This document shows positions 25,403 through 36,019 of a stretch of DNA of 64,000 nucleotides, piece after piece (position 1 is the stretch's first letter; each line of letters starts with the position of its first letter). Source of the DNA: Ancistrus triradiatus (lineage: Eukaryota; Chordata; Actinopteri; Siluriformes; Loricariidae); assembly GCA_025084515.1 (NCBI GenBank), contig JAJAGP010000018.1:248001-312000 (forward strand), in the 5' to 3' direction. Both the position numbers and the translations under genes were made by a program. The notes under the pieces were generated by a model. That model made no database searches, was not told the DNA's origin, and worked only from the letters and a program-made list of their open reading frames with translations.

Positions 25403-25823
25403 TTTGCCTGTTTATACAGACGGGTCGCGGGCTAAAAGGCTATCTCTGCTTTAAACGGACGGACGGATGAATACGTTGCTTGTAGGACATAACCTGTCAC
25501 TTCTCCCATTATTTTCCTGCGCTTTCGATATCGGTTCGCGTTCGGCCTCCATTATTAAACATCTCGAACGCTCCCACGGAGCTAAGCTAGCTCTCTAACT
25601 ACGACGCAGTTCGCTCCTGTTTACCACTCACCCGCTGCTTTTCCGACCCGTTTTCCTCCGGCCCCGCCCCCGTTCGACACGGGGGCGGGGCCGGAGGAAA
25701 ACGGGTATGAAAACCTCCGCGACGAGCCTACATTTACGTATGGAACGTCACGGACGGAGATTCGCTCAGTTGATTGGTTGAACGAGCTGTCAATCTATTT
25801 TCTACAACGCGCACCTTGCATAG
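25403..25823. promoter_or_regulatory. CpG-rich promoter between tmem248 and rad51d
   Basis: The 420 bases upstream of the tmem248 start are rich in C, G and CpG compared with the surrounding introns. They contain GC boxes (GGGGCGGGGC) on both strands near 25660-25690. tmem248 reads left from here. rad51d begins at 27034 on the other strand, and removing the hAT-like insertion (25824-26754) would leave the two start codons about 0.7 kb apart, typical of a shared bidirectional promoter. No TATA box is obvious. Confidence 0.6.
25646..25706. repeat. perfect short palindrome carrying two GC boxes
   Basis: Arms 25646-25673 and 25679-25706 are exact reverse complements (28 bases each) around a 5-base loop. 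Each arm holds the GC box and the flanking CCGGAGGAAAACGGGT-type sequence. It lies about 245 bases upstream of the tmem248 ATG. Confidence 0.9.
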
Positions 25824-26754
25824 TAGTGATGGGAATTCCGGCTCTTTTGAGAGAGCCGGCTCTTTTGGCTCGGCTTACTAAAAAGAGCCGACTCTTTCGG
25901 CTCCCAAGTGAGTTTTTTTTGTAGCTTAATTTAATACCAAATGATGTGTAAAATGAATTACTAATGTAAAACACATAATATCCAATCTTTGTTATTATTA
26001 ATATGGTTTTTATTTATATACTCACAATGGAACACAGTAGAATAAATTATAAAATACAAAACCGAAGACCCATCTCAATTACAGGTCCAATCTGGTCTCA
26101 GGTCTCTGATTATGTGTATTATTTGTACATTTGCAACGATATACGGGAAAAAAAGACATCATCAACAAAACATCGCTCAACAAAATATAAATAAAAATGT
26201 GCAAAAAAAGAAAAAGCAGCATCCAGGTTACAGTTATTAATGAAGATTGACATTAAAAAAAGCAAGGATCTCATCTTTGAGGGGTTGATCCTGCTTCTCC
26301 TTTCTGTTATGATCTGACCTGTTTTAGAAAGGATCCTCTCTCTGAGGGGATATGGATATATGTCGGTCGCGACCGATCCGGCTCTAAGAGCCGGCTCTTT
26401 GAAATGAAATGAGTTATACATATACGACACATTGCCGCTTATTGCACTTCTGGTTAGATGCTAAACTACACATTATGTATTTAAATATATATATATATAT
26501 ATATATATAAATATATATATATATATTTGTATTTGTATATATTTGTATATTATGTATTTTACAAATATATACAAATACAAATATATATATATATATTTAT
26601 ATATATATATATATATATATATTTAAATACATAATGTGTAGTTTAGCATCTAACCAGAAGTGCAATAAGCGGCAATGTGTCGTATATGTATAACTCATTT
26701 CATTTCAAAGAGCCGGCTCTTAGAGCCGGATCGGTCGCGACCGACACATCACTA
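25824..26754 (-). mobile_element. hAT-like element with transposase C-terminal remnant
   Basis: The element starts TAGTGATGGG and its right end is the reverse complement of TAGTGATGTG. It is flanked by TTGCATAG and TTGCAAAG, an 8-bp target duplication with one mismatch, as expected for hAT elements. Repeats of the AGAGCCGGCTCTT type lie near both ends. A minus-strand frame (26430-26119) encodes RERILSKTGQIITERRSRI followed by NPSKMRSLLFL, matching the hAT dimerisation region at the C-terminus of the transposase. The rest of the transposase is missing, so the copy cannot move itself. Its right third is the large palindrome described separately. Confidence 0.8.
26361..26746. repeat. 386-bp perfect palindrome (187-bp arms)
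   Basis: Arms 26361-26547 and 26560-26746 are exact reverse complements by base-by-base comparison, with a 12-base spacer. Each arm runs from TCGGTCGCGACCGA and the AGAGCCGGCTCTT motif, through unique sequence, into an AT dinucleotide tract at the centre. The outer end of the right arm is the hAT terminus; the left arm is an inverted copy of it. Confidence 0.95.
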
Positions 26755-27033
26755 TTGCAAAGCGCTAGTTAGAGTATAGGAGTTTTAGTATAGGAGCGTG
26801 GTAAACGACAATGAGAACAAAATGTTTATTTCTGAATCGTTACCAAAGAAATGAGAACGTGTGACTCGTTGGTAAATGTTGCACTGCACGTTATTTAAGT
26901 TGTACTGACGATAAACAAGTAGCTAGCTAGCTCGCGTGCACTGTTGCTAACGTACCTCGGCTGACTTTGTAAACATTAAGTGCACGTGTGTTCCCCGGCC
27001 TCCACCTGACTTCACCCCACCACGACATTCATC

Positions 27034-30000
27034 ATGGTGCTTCTCAGAGAAGCTCTGTGTCCTGGGTTGAGCGAAGACTTCCTCAAGGCTCTGCACGCAG
27101 CCAACATAAGAACAGGTTCACTGAATATTCACTTCATCTGAATCCATTCTGATCTTCGTTTACTATGTACTGAACACGTTTGCTTTGCAGTTGAGGATCT
27201 GGTCCTTTCTGATCCAGAAGAAGTGGCCCAGAAGTGCTCACTGTCTTATAAGGTTTGTATCTAGTACCCATCAGGTCTTCATACCCATGTAAGAAACATG
27301 TAGTGTGTGTGTCGGTGTTTAAGATTAATTTGCAACTGCACACTGCAGTCTGTCAGTTTACTATTTTTCCAAATGGCTTCGTTAATGCAGTTTGATTGAG
27401 CTTTGTTCTGGCTGTGCTATCTGGCTTTTGGTCAGCTCTTTGGAGTGCTTCCTTTTAAGGTGGTTAAACAGATCCCTTCAGCAGACGTGTTGAATATTGT
27501 TTGTCCTTCATGAGTTTTTTCATGCTACTTTGTGCTGCCTGTGAGCTGTTTCGATACCCGAGTAAATCCAATGTTTTCGCACCTTGTAACAGAGCTAATA
27601 TCGACCAGTTTTTGTTCTGAACTAAGATAATGTAGTGTGTAACGCCGGGTTCTTTCCAGGCCTTGGTGGCTGTGCGGCGTGTCCTCCTGGCCCAGCATAC
27701 GGCCTTTCCTGCGTCGGGCGCCGACTTGTACGACGAGCTGCTAAGTTCCACTTCGATTCTGTCCACAGGAAAGGACAGGTGGGTTCACACGCACCTCCGA
27801 GTTGACGCCCAGCAACACACCCCGCTATCATAGCAATATAAAGGTGGAGTGGAAGTCTGTTATATTAAACCTCACTCATTTGGTATGGAGTTGCTTCCTT
27901 TCTGGCGTTCTCTGTGCAGGGTGGATAAGCTGCTGGACTCTGGCCTGTACACGGGCGAGATCACAGAGCTGGCTGGAGGTCCCGGGACGGGGAAAACGCA
28001 GGTGAGTTGTGCATATTCAGCAATTGAATATGCGGTAAATGTACACGTGCGTCCATACACATTCCACTCATGGTTGTAGTAGCTAATAGCAACCTTTGGT
28101 TGATTCTTGCACTTTGAATAAGTCAGATAAAGCAGAGTAATGACATGAGATTTTTCAACACTTTATTATAAAATAAGCTTTGTGTTCATGATTTTGGCCA
28201 ACTGTAGCTTAATGTAAGTGTTACTGTCTAATCAGCTCAGCTATGATACAGTACGGACTATATTAAGCTCAACAGTACATGATACATGAGAAGGTTGTAA
28301 ATCGTTTGCTAATGATGAACAGTGGTGCTTGAAAGTTTGTGAACCCTTTAGAATTTTTTATATTTCTGCATACATGTGACCTAAAACATCATCAGATTTT
28401 CACACAAGTCCTAAAAGTAGATAAAGAGAACCCAGTTAAACAAATCAGACAAAAATATTATACTTGGTCATTTATTTATTGAGGAAAATTATCCAATATT
28501 ACATATTAGTGAGTGGCAAATGTATGTGAACCTCTAGGATTCGCAGTTAATTTGAAGGTGAAATCAGAGTCAGGTGATTTCAAGACCATTGTTACCCTCC
28601 CCAGGAGTGGTCGACCAACAAAGATCACTCCAAGAGCAAGGTGTGTAATAGTTGGCGAGGTCACAGAGGACCCCAGGGTAACTTCTAAGCAACTGAAGGC
28701 CTCTCTCACATTGGCTAATGTTAATGTTCATGAGTCCACCATCAGAAGAACACTGAACAACAATGGTGTGCATGGCAGGGCTGCAAGGAGAAAGCCACTG
28801 CTCTCCAAAAAGAACATTGCTGCTCGTCTGCAGTTTGCTAAAGATCACGTGGACGAGCCAGAAGGNNNNNNNNNNNNNNNNNNNNNNNNNNNNNNNNNNN
28901 NNNNNNNNNNNNNNNNNNNNNNNNNNNNNNNNNNNNNNNNNNNNNNNNNNNNNNNNNNNNNNNNNAGAAGAACACTGAACAACAATGGTGTGCATGGCAG
29001 GGCTGCAAGGAGAAAGCCACTGCTCTCCAAAAAGAACATTGCTGCTCGTCTGCAGTTTGCTAAAGATCACGTGGACGAGCCAGAAGGCTATTGGAAGAAT
29101 GTTTTGTGGACGGATGAGACCAAAATAGAACTTTTTGGTTTAAAAGAAAAGTGTTATGTTTGGAGAAAGGAAAACACTGCATTCCAGTATAAGAACCTTA
29201 TCCCATCTGTGAAACATGGTGGTGTCAGTATCATGGTTTGGACCTGTTTTGCTGTATCTGGGCCAGGACGGCTTGCCATCATTGATGGAACAATGAATTC
29301 TGAATGATGTCAGATAATTCTAAAGGAAAATGTCAGGATATCTGTCCATGAACTGAACCTCAAGAGAAGGTGGGTCATGTAGCAAGACAACGACCCTAAG
29401 CACATAAGCCGTTCTACCAAAGAATGGTTACAGAAGAATACAGTTCATGTTTTGGAATGGCCAAGTCAAAGTCCTGCCCTAAATCCAATCGAAATGTTGT
29501 GGAAGGACATGAAGGGAGCAGCTAATGTGAGGAAACCCACCAACATCCCAGAGCTGAAGCTGTTCTGTACGGAGGAATGGGCTAAAATTCTTTCAAGCCG
29601 GTGTGCAGGACTGATCATCAGTTATGTTCTCTTTATCTACTTCTAAGACTTGTGTGAAAATCTGATGATGTTTTAGGTCATATTTATGCAGAAATCTAGA
29701 AAATTCGTAAGGGTTTACAAACTTTCAAGCACCACTGTATGCGAAGTAACATTTTGTGTCACATGTTCTTCAGAAAATTAAATCTTTAATCTATTTTTGC
29801 TTGGTGTGCCCAATTTTGGCTTCAGCCAAACATGTGCCTTGGCGCGTACAGTATGTACTTTAATCAGACGTTTTGTCGTCCTGGCCTTTTTTACCTGCTT
29901 CCGTTAGATGTGCTTCAGCGTGGCCGCCAGTGTAGCGCACGAGCTGAAGCAGAACATTGTGTACATCGACACAAACGGAGGAATTTCCGCCAGCCGCCTG

Positions 30001-33000
30001 CTTGAAATGCTCCAAGCGAAAACCGCCAACGCTATGGAACAGGTAGAAGATGAAGGGCGTGGAGCTCGTACAGTGTTTGGGCCATTTTGTTGGGGGTTGA
30101 TCTACATTTAGTAGCTGTTCTGCATGTAGATGGAGGCTCTTCAGAGGATCCGAGTGTTCCGAGTGTTTGACGTGTTCTCGCTGCTGTCCTGCCTCCAGAA
30201 CCTAAGAGCCGGTGGCCTCAAGAAGGTACTTTTTTTTGTTTTTATTATTAAATACATGGAGATGCTGCAGTTGATTCAGATGCATTGTTTCCCTTAGGGT
30301 TGTGTAGGAGGCGGATCGTTTAAAGCAGTGATCGTGGATTCGGTCTCTGCCGTGCTCTCCCATATGCTTGGAGGGAAACAGAATGAAGGTTAGAATTTTT
30401 CCTCAAAGCGCAGGAACGTGCCGCGTAACGTTCGTGTTCTGATAAGGTTGTTGTTCTTATTATTAAGGTTATTACCCAAATTAACCATATAGAATTTTGC
30501 CAGATAGGTTAGCTGTTGTAATGAAACCTTTAACAGTGCAGGAAGTTTTATTAAACGCATGCGGCATCAGCGTGAGCAGACTAAGGCACTATTTGACTGG
30601 AGTTACTAGGTGCTGAAATAGCTGCTCGCGTCCGTTGCGCTGTCACACAAAGACAGTTTCTTACTCCATTAATGTTTTTATGTGAGAGGGAGAAACACAG
30701 CTCTAGGTGATCAAATCCTGCCTAGATTGGCCCTCCGAAAATGCAAAATCAGTCCAGTAAGCCAGAAGGGCGTTCCCTCAGTCGGCCAGTTCGACTGGTG
30801 GGAGGGCAGGAAGTCCAACTCTCCCACTGGGCCTTCCTGGATACTGAAAAGCAGGGGTTATGTGACTGGAGTATCTTGTTTATTTAGTCAATACTGGTAC
30901 AATACAGCAGTGGTAATTGGATAATCTTCCACTGCACACCTGATGATTTCTCACGGCACATTAATGTGGAGGTTATGCGACACAAACCTGTACTTAATCC
31001 ACTACGTATTTGATGTTGCTGAACCGATTGTATTTGGTCACGGCTTTTCCGCAGGCATGTCCTTGATGATGCAGGTGGCTTCCGAGCTCAAGACGATTGC
31101 CAAAGACTTTAATGTAGCTGTTCTGGTGAGTAAACTTGTCCACTGATGCTCATAAACTTATATACAGTGGGGAAAAAAAGTACTTAGTCAGCCACTGATT
31201 GTGCAAGTTCTCCTACTTATAAAGATGAGAGAGGTCTGTAATTTTCATCATAGGTACACTTCAACTATGAGAGACAAAATGAGGAAAAAAAAATCACAAT
31301 GTAGGATTTGTAAAGAATTTAATTGTAAATTAGGGTGGAAAATAAGTATTTGGTCAATAAATTTGGTTCAACTCAATACTTTGTAACATAACCTTTGTTG
31401 GCAATGACAGAGGTCAAACGTTTCCTGTAAGTCTTCACCAGGTTGGCACACACTGTAGCTGGTATTTTGGCCCATTCCTCCATGCAGATCTCCTCTAGAG
31501 CAGTGATGTTTTGGGGTTGAGGTCTGGAGACTGGCTAGGCCACTCCAGGACCTTGAGATGCTTTTTACGGAGCCACTCCTCCGTTGCCTGAGCGGTGTGT
31601 TTAGGATCATTGTCATGCTGGAAGACCCAGCCACGTTCCATCTTCAATGCTCTCACTGATGGAAGGAGGTTTTGGCTGTGGAGCTTTCCAATGGAAAAAA
31701 ACTGCAGTACTGTGCAAAAGTCTAAGGCCACCTTTATATTTGTTGTTCTACAAATGCTATAATGACCATATATAACATTGTCAATGATTTTACCCAAAAT
31801 TTAGAAACTTGGATTCGTCGCTCCATACGACTCTTTTCCGCTGATATTCCTCTTCAGAAAAGGTGGTTTCATGGCTGCTACCCTTCCAAAAAGACCATAC
31901 CAAAGGGTCAACTTGACATCCCGATCAGGGGAGGTCACGCTAAATACTGTAACCTACAGAAGCTGTTTTCCTCTTTTTTTTTTAATACTTCATATAAATT
32001 ATATATGTTCTGGTTGTATTCTAATAAAAAGACTGAGAAATAATGGTGGCCTAAGACTTTTGCACACTACTGTATTTCGGTATTAAAATACAGTTAATCA
32101 CGTTAAAGTACATTAATCGGTGGACAGCGTCATAGTGCAACATTAATGCAATGACACCTTGACGTGTCAGGTGACCAATCATGTGACGCGGGACGGGAAC
32201 AACCAGCTGAAAGCAGGCCTGGGTCAGTCGTGGAGCCACGTACCCCGCACACGGATCCTCCTGCAGAAAGTGGAGCAGCCCGGAGCGTCTTCCAGCTCAC
32301 GCACCGCAACCCTGATCAAATCCTCACGGCAGGTCAGTGTGAACCTCAATCAATGTTACTTTCCACAGAAAACTGTGTTGGAGGTACAGGTTTGTGTCGC
32401 TTAACGTCCACGATGCGTTCTGCGAGATTGCATATATAGTGGTGCTTGAAAGTTTGTGAACCCTTATGAATTTTCTAGATTTCTGCATAAATATGACCTA
32501 AAATATCATGAGATTTTCACACAAGTCCTAAAAGTAGATAAAGAGAATCCAGTTAGACAAATGAGACACAAATATTATACTTGGTCATTTATTTATTGAG
32601 AAAAATGATCCAATATTACATATTAGTGAGTGGCAAAAGTATGTGAACCTTTGCTTTCAGGCAAGCCGTCCTGACCCAGATGCAGCAAAACAGGCCCAAA
32701 CCATGATACTACCACCACCATGTTTCACAGATGGGATAAGGTTCTTATGCTGGAATGCAGTGTTTATCTTTTTCCAAACATAACACTTTTCTTTTAATGC
32801 AAAAAGTCCTATTTTGGTCTCATCCGTCCACAAAACATTCTTCCAATAGCCTTCTGGCTGGTCCATGTGATCTTTAGCAAACTGCAGATGAGCAGCAATG
32901 TTCTTTTTGGAGAGCAGTGGCTTTCTCCTTGCAACCCTACCATGCACACCATTGTTGTTCAGTGTTTTTCTGATGGTGGATTCGTGAACATTAACATTAG

Positions 33001-34688
33001 CCAATGTGAGAGAGGCCTCAGTTGCTTAGAAGTTACCCTGGGGTCCTTTGTGACCTTGCCAACTATTACACGGCTTGCTCTTGGAGTGGTCTTTGTTGGT
33101 CGACCACTCCTGGAGAGGGTAACAATGGTCTTGAATTTCCTCCATTTGTACACAATCTGTGACTGTGGATTGGAGGAGTCCAAACTCTTTAGAGATGGTT
33201 TTGTAACCTTTCCCAGCCTGATTAGCATCAACAACTGTTCTCTTCTGAGGTCCTCAGAAATCTCCTTTGTTCGTGCCATGATACACTTCCACAAACGTGT
33301 TGTGTAGAGCAGACTTTGATAGATCCCTGTTTTTTTAAATAAAACAGGGGGCCCATTCACACCTGATTGGCATCCCATTGATTGAAAACACCTGACTCTA
33401 ATTTCACCTTCAAATTAACTGCTAATCCTAGAGGGTCACATACTTTTGCTACTCACCAATATGTAAAATTGGATCATTTTCCTCAATCAATAAATGACTC
33501 ATTTGTCATGATTTTTGTCTCATTTGTTTAACTAGGTTCTCTTTATCTACTTTTAGGACTTGTGTGAAAATCTGATGATGTTTTAGGTCATATTTATGCA
33601 GAAATCTAGAAAATTCGTAAGGGATCACAAACTTTCAAGCACCACTGTGTGTGTATGTGTGTGTGTATGTATATGAAAAATAGTATCTGCTAGCTATCCC
33701 TGGACATGTTACACTTTACAAAGAAATATAATTAAAGTGTTTCCAAAATCTTCTTTGCACTGTTGTCACGCCATATCCAATCTATGGCTTAAATATCTTT
33801 GAGAAGAAATCCATAATAATTTACTTTAAATCATATATTTAAGTCATGTCCCCAGGTTTTCACTCCGTCCTGGTACCGTAGCATCTTCCCACTTCTGAAA
33901 ATTAGGGCACATAACACAAGTCACATGATCAATAGGAAGCAGTATCATCCGGATCTTCTGAATACCAGGGGAAGAACAAAAAAAAGGTCCGATTTTGCTT
34001 TGTGTGTTTGATATTATTGTAACTAAGATTGAGAATGTCAGTATCGACTTACGTAAATTATTTGTAAATGTTGGTTTTATTTTGTAGCAGTAATGGGAGA
34101 AGCAAAGTAAAAATAGTACTAACCTTTGTTAGCAACGACAGAGGTCATGTTACAAAGTATTGCGTTGAACTTTTGTTATTGGCCAAATACTTATTTTCCA
34201 CCATGATTTACTATTAAATTCTTTAAAAATCCTACAATGTGATTTCCTGGATTTTTTTTTCTTCTCATTTTGTCTCTCATAGTTGAAGGGTACCTATGAT
34301 GGAAATTACAGACCTCTCTCATCTTTCTAAGTAGGAGAACTTGCACAATCAGTGGCTGACTAAATACTTTTTTGCCCCCACTGTACATGGGTTACGTAGG
34401 TTAATAACCTTAGTATGTCCAGTTGTTTGATTGTACTCCTAAACAAAAGCGTGTTCACTGATCAACCCCTTTAAAGTAGTATGATGTGAAATTCAGGTTG
34501 CTTTGTCTTTTTGTCAATTATTTCATACATTTGGCAAAATCAGGATATAAGGAATTGAAACTGACTGATGTGTGTTGATGTCTTGTATCTTTTTTTTAAA
34601 GACATGCCATCTAGTGGAGGAGTTCGACTTGACTGAGGAGCCTCAAAGGAATGCAGGAAAGCGGAAACTGGACCCTGATGCACAATAA
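27034..34688 (+). CDS. rad51d: rad51d, RAD51 paralogue D (10 exons)
   Basis: Exons: 27034-27115, 27191-27252, 27660-27778, 27920-28001, 29908-30042, 30130-30225, 30298-30388, 31055-31125, 32171-32332, 34602-34688. Phases agree throughout and give 328 aa, the same length as human RAD51D. The protein is a recA-like ATPase of the BCDX2 complex that supports RAD51 filament formation in homologous recombination. The N-terminal domain contains EEVAQKCSLSYKALVAVRRVL. Walker A GGPGTGKT has lysine at residue 113, as in human, and the Walker B region is AVIVDSVSAV (Asp206). Further matches are VTNHVTRDGN and the late segment LIKSSRQ. The start is the first ATG and gives MVLLREALCPGLSEDF, matching the family N-terminus. 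The C-terminal tail after SSRQ is diverged, as is usual. The exon 1 donor (GTTCAC) is weak. Confidence 0.96.
27920..28001 (+). CDS. rad51d: rad51d exon 4: Walker A (P-loop) exon
   Basis: This 82-base exon, between a TGTGCAG acceptor and a GTGAGT donor, encodes VDKLLDSGLYTGEITELAGG followed by PGTGKTQ. The nucleotide-binding lysine is residue 113. The exon is separated from exon 5 by a 1.9-kb intron that contains a Tc1-like element and the assembly gap. Confidence 0.95.
28320..29739 (+). mobile_element. Tc1-like transposon, lineage A, in rad51d intron 4
   Basis: The termini are CAGTGGTGCTTGAAAGTTTG and its inverse (CTTTCAAGCACCACTG). The plus strand encodes the DNA-binding part (PRSGRPTKITPRARCVI), the first catalytic motif VLWTDETKIELFG and WPSQSPALNPIEMLWKDM. 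It has a stop after MNSE (29303) and an in-frame stop replacing the residue before QDNDPKH, so it is not functional. A 100-N gap with duplicated edges lies in the transposase gene. Same sense as rad51d. Confidence 0.9.
28866..28965. other. assembly gap of 100 N
   Basis: Exactly 100 undetermined bases, the usual placeholder for a gap of unknown size. The 122 bases before it (28744-28865) and after it (28966-29087) are identical. Confidence 0.99.
31164..31704 (-). mobile_element. Tc1-like fragment, lineage B, in rad51d intron 8
   Basis: Left terminus ACAGTGGGGAAAAAAAGTAC with the lineage-B marker CAGCCACTGATTGTGCAAG. The minus strand encodes MERGWVFQHDNDPKHTAQAT and WPSQSPDLNPK, the second and third catalytic regions. 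The N-terminal half is missing, and the copy is interrupted on the right by the lineage-C element. Confidence 0.85.
31705..32073 (-). mobile_element. short Tc1-like element, lineage C, abutting lineage B
   Basis: It has inverted ends: CAGTACTGTGCAAAAGTCTA on the left and CCTAAGACTTTTGCACACTACTG on the right. About 370 bp, so a MITE-like deletion derivative of the same lineage as the copies at 1511 and 14925. It ends 97 bases before rad51d exon 9. Confidence 0.8.
32438..33648 (-). mobile_element. Tc1-like transposon, lineage A, in rad51d intron 9
   Basis: Both termini are present (GTGGTGCTTGAAAGTTTGTG; CTTTCAAGCACCACTG). The minus strand keeps the N-terminal part and VLWTDETKIGLF with HGGGSIMVWACFAASG. 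Everything after GRLA is deleted, removing the second Asp and the Glu. The N-terminal and central parts are also in different frames. Inactive. Confidence 0.9.
33640..33675 (+). repeat. GT-rich microsatellite
   Basis: Short GTGTGTATGTGTGTG-type tract directly at the end of the lineage-A element in rad51d intron 9. Confidence 0.6.
34120..34385. mobile_element. short lineage-B terminal fragment in rad51d intron 9
   Basis: Carries the terminal part of lineage B (CTTATTTTCCACCATGATTTA ... TCTCTCATCTTTCTAAGTAGG ... TTTTTGCCCCCACTGTAC) with no transposase sequence. Confidence 0.8.
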
Positions 34689-34715
34689 GGTGCACAACTC
34701 CAGAACTGTTCTGTC

Positions 34716-34721
34716 ATTAAA
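34716..34721 (+). other. possible rad51d polyadenylation signal ATTAAA
   Basis: ATTAAA lies 27 bases after the rad51d stop codon. It is the commonest variant of AATAAA and no closer canonical signal is seen. Cleavage would fall near 34735-34750, well before the convergent lig3 end. Confidence 0.45.
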
Positions 34722-35244
34722 ACCCACACAGAACGAATAACATGAAATTTTTCTCAGGTGAAGCTCAGGGATATTCTGTACAATAAGTGAACAGTCTGTT
34801 CTCATAGTGGACGTGTCGGATGTGGGCATTCCTACCTAAACCTCCCAGTACCTACCTAAACCTACACAGAACAAAAGCCCCTCCCACTTTACTTGAGGTG
34901 AGCAGCAAAATGAGAAGAGCAAAATTCATGTCCAAGGCAAATTTTATTCCTTTCTGCTCACAATCTTTAGCTTAAACATGCTTTCACTGATCGTGTCAAA
35001 CTCCAACCAGCTGCCCAGCCGATACAGGACCCTAGTAACCTCTTTTTTTTTTTTTTTATAGGAACCAGTGTTAAATAGTGTATAAAAATCATCGATTTGT
35101 TGCAGTCTTATTCTTCCAGATGGTTTATATATTTAAAAAATTACAAACTGGATCGAAGATGTTCTGCATGTACCATTAATGAGGAACGTCATAAAACATC
35201 TAAAAGCGTAGCGACTAAACGCAGCCGTTCATTATGGATGTACA

Positions 35245-35690
35245 CCATGTAGACAAAAGTTTGTGGACACCCAAAAACGTACATCCAAAAACATGGGTAT
35301 TAGAAAGGAGTTACCCTCAACATTTGCTGCTCCAGCAGCCTTTGTTTTTCTAAGATGGCTTTCCACTTGATTTTGGAACATGACCGTGATGTTTCTGCTG
35401 TTAGACCAAGTCCTGGCTCACTTTTGGCATTCCAGTGCATTTTTAAGACATCTGATGGGAGTCGAGGAGAAGGATCTGTGCCAAGTCAGCCAAGTTCACA
35501 ATCAAATTTGGCTAAACCCATTCTCTTTAAGGACAAAAGGGTTAAGAAAGTGACCTGCTGGAAGTGGAAACCTCTAAATGTGTCATACTAAGAGTCCAAC
35601 CCATTCTACTGCCACTGTTTGTCTAGGGAGAATCCAGATACCAGAAATCCAGCTAATCGGAAGGGGTGTCCGCAAACTTTTGTCCATATA
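35245..35690. mobile_element. non-autonomous Tc1-like element, lineage E, between rad51d and lig3
   Basis: Inverted ends AGACAAAAGTTTGTGGACACCC and GGGTGTCCGCAAACTTTTGTCC. About 445 bp with no transposase. It occupies much of the 1.3-kb convergent spacer. Confidence 0.8.
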
Positions 35691-36019
35691 GTCCAAGCGA
35701 TGTTGAGATACTGCTGTAACTGAACATGAGTCTATGTAAAAACTTCTCCAAACCAAAGCCTGGTGACGCCTTAGAGGTTAAAAACAGAAGCTATCCGGGT
35801 GAGATTATTTTAAAAAACAAAAAAACAAAAAAAAAAACCCAAACAAACAAACAAAAAAAAAGGCAACAAGTTCATGGCCCATTTTGTCCTGAATGAACAT
35901 GGGGTAGAAGGTTTAGTGTAGCATTTGCCTGAAAGGCACTTTTTTTAAAGGAAGAAAGCTTTCCAGAGCAGTGGAGCCTCCGCAGCAGTCTGCAAATGTT
36001 TTATTAGTGACGGCTGACT

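Noticed and set aside
28513..29307. Apparent 264-codon transposase frame across the N gap
   Set aside because: The frame runs through 100 Ns and a duplicated 122-base segment, so its length and central part are artefacts of the assembly.
30682..30924. 80-codon frame in rad51d intron 7 as an extra exon
   Set aside because: rad51d phases and the conserved protein join exon 7 directly to exon 8 (31055). The frame has no homology to the family.
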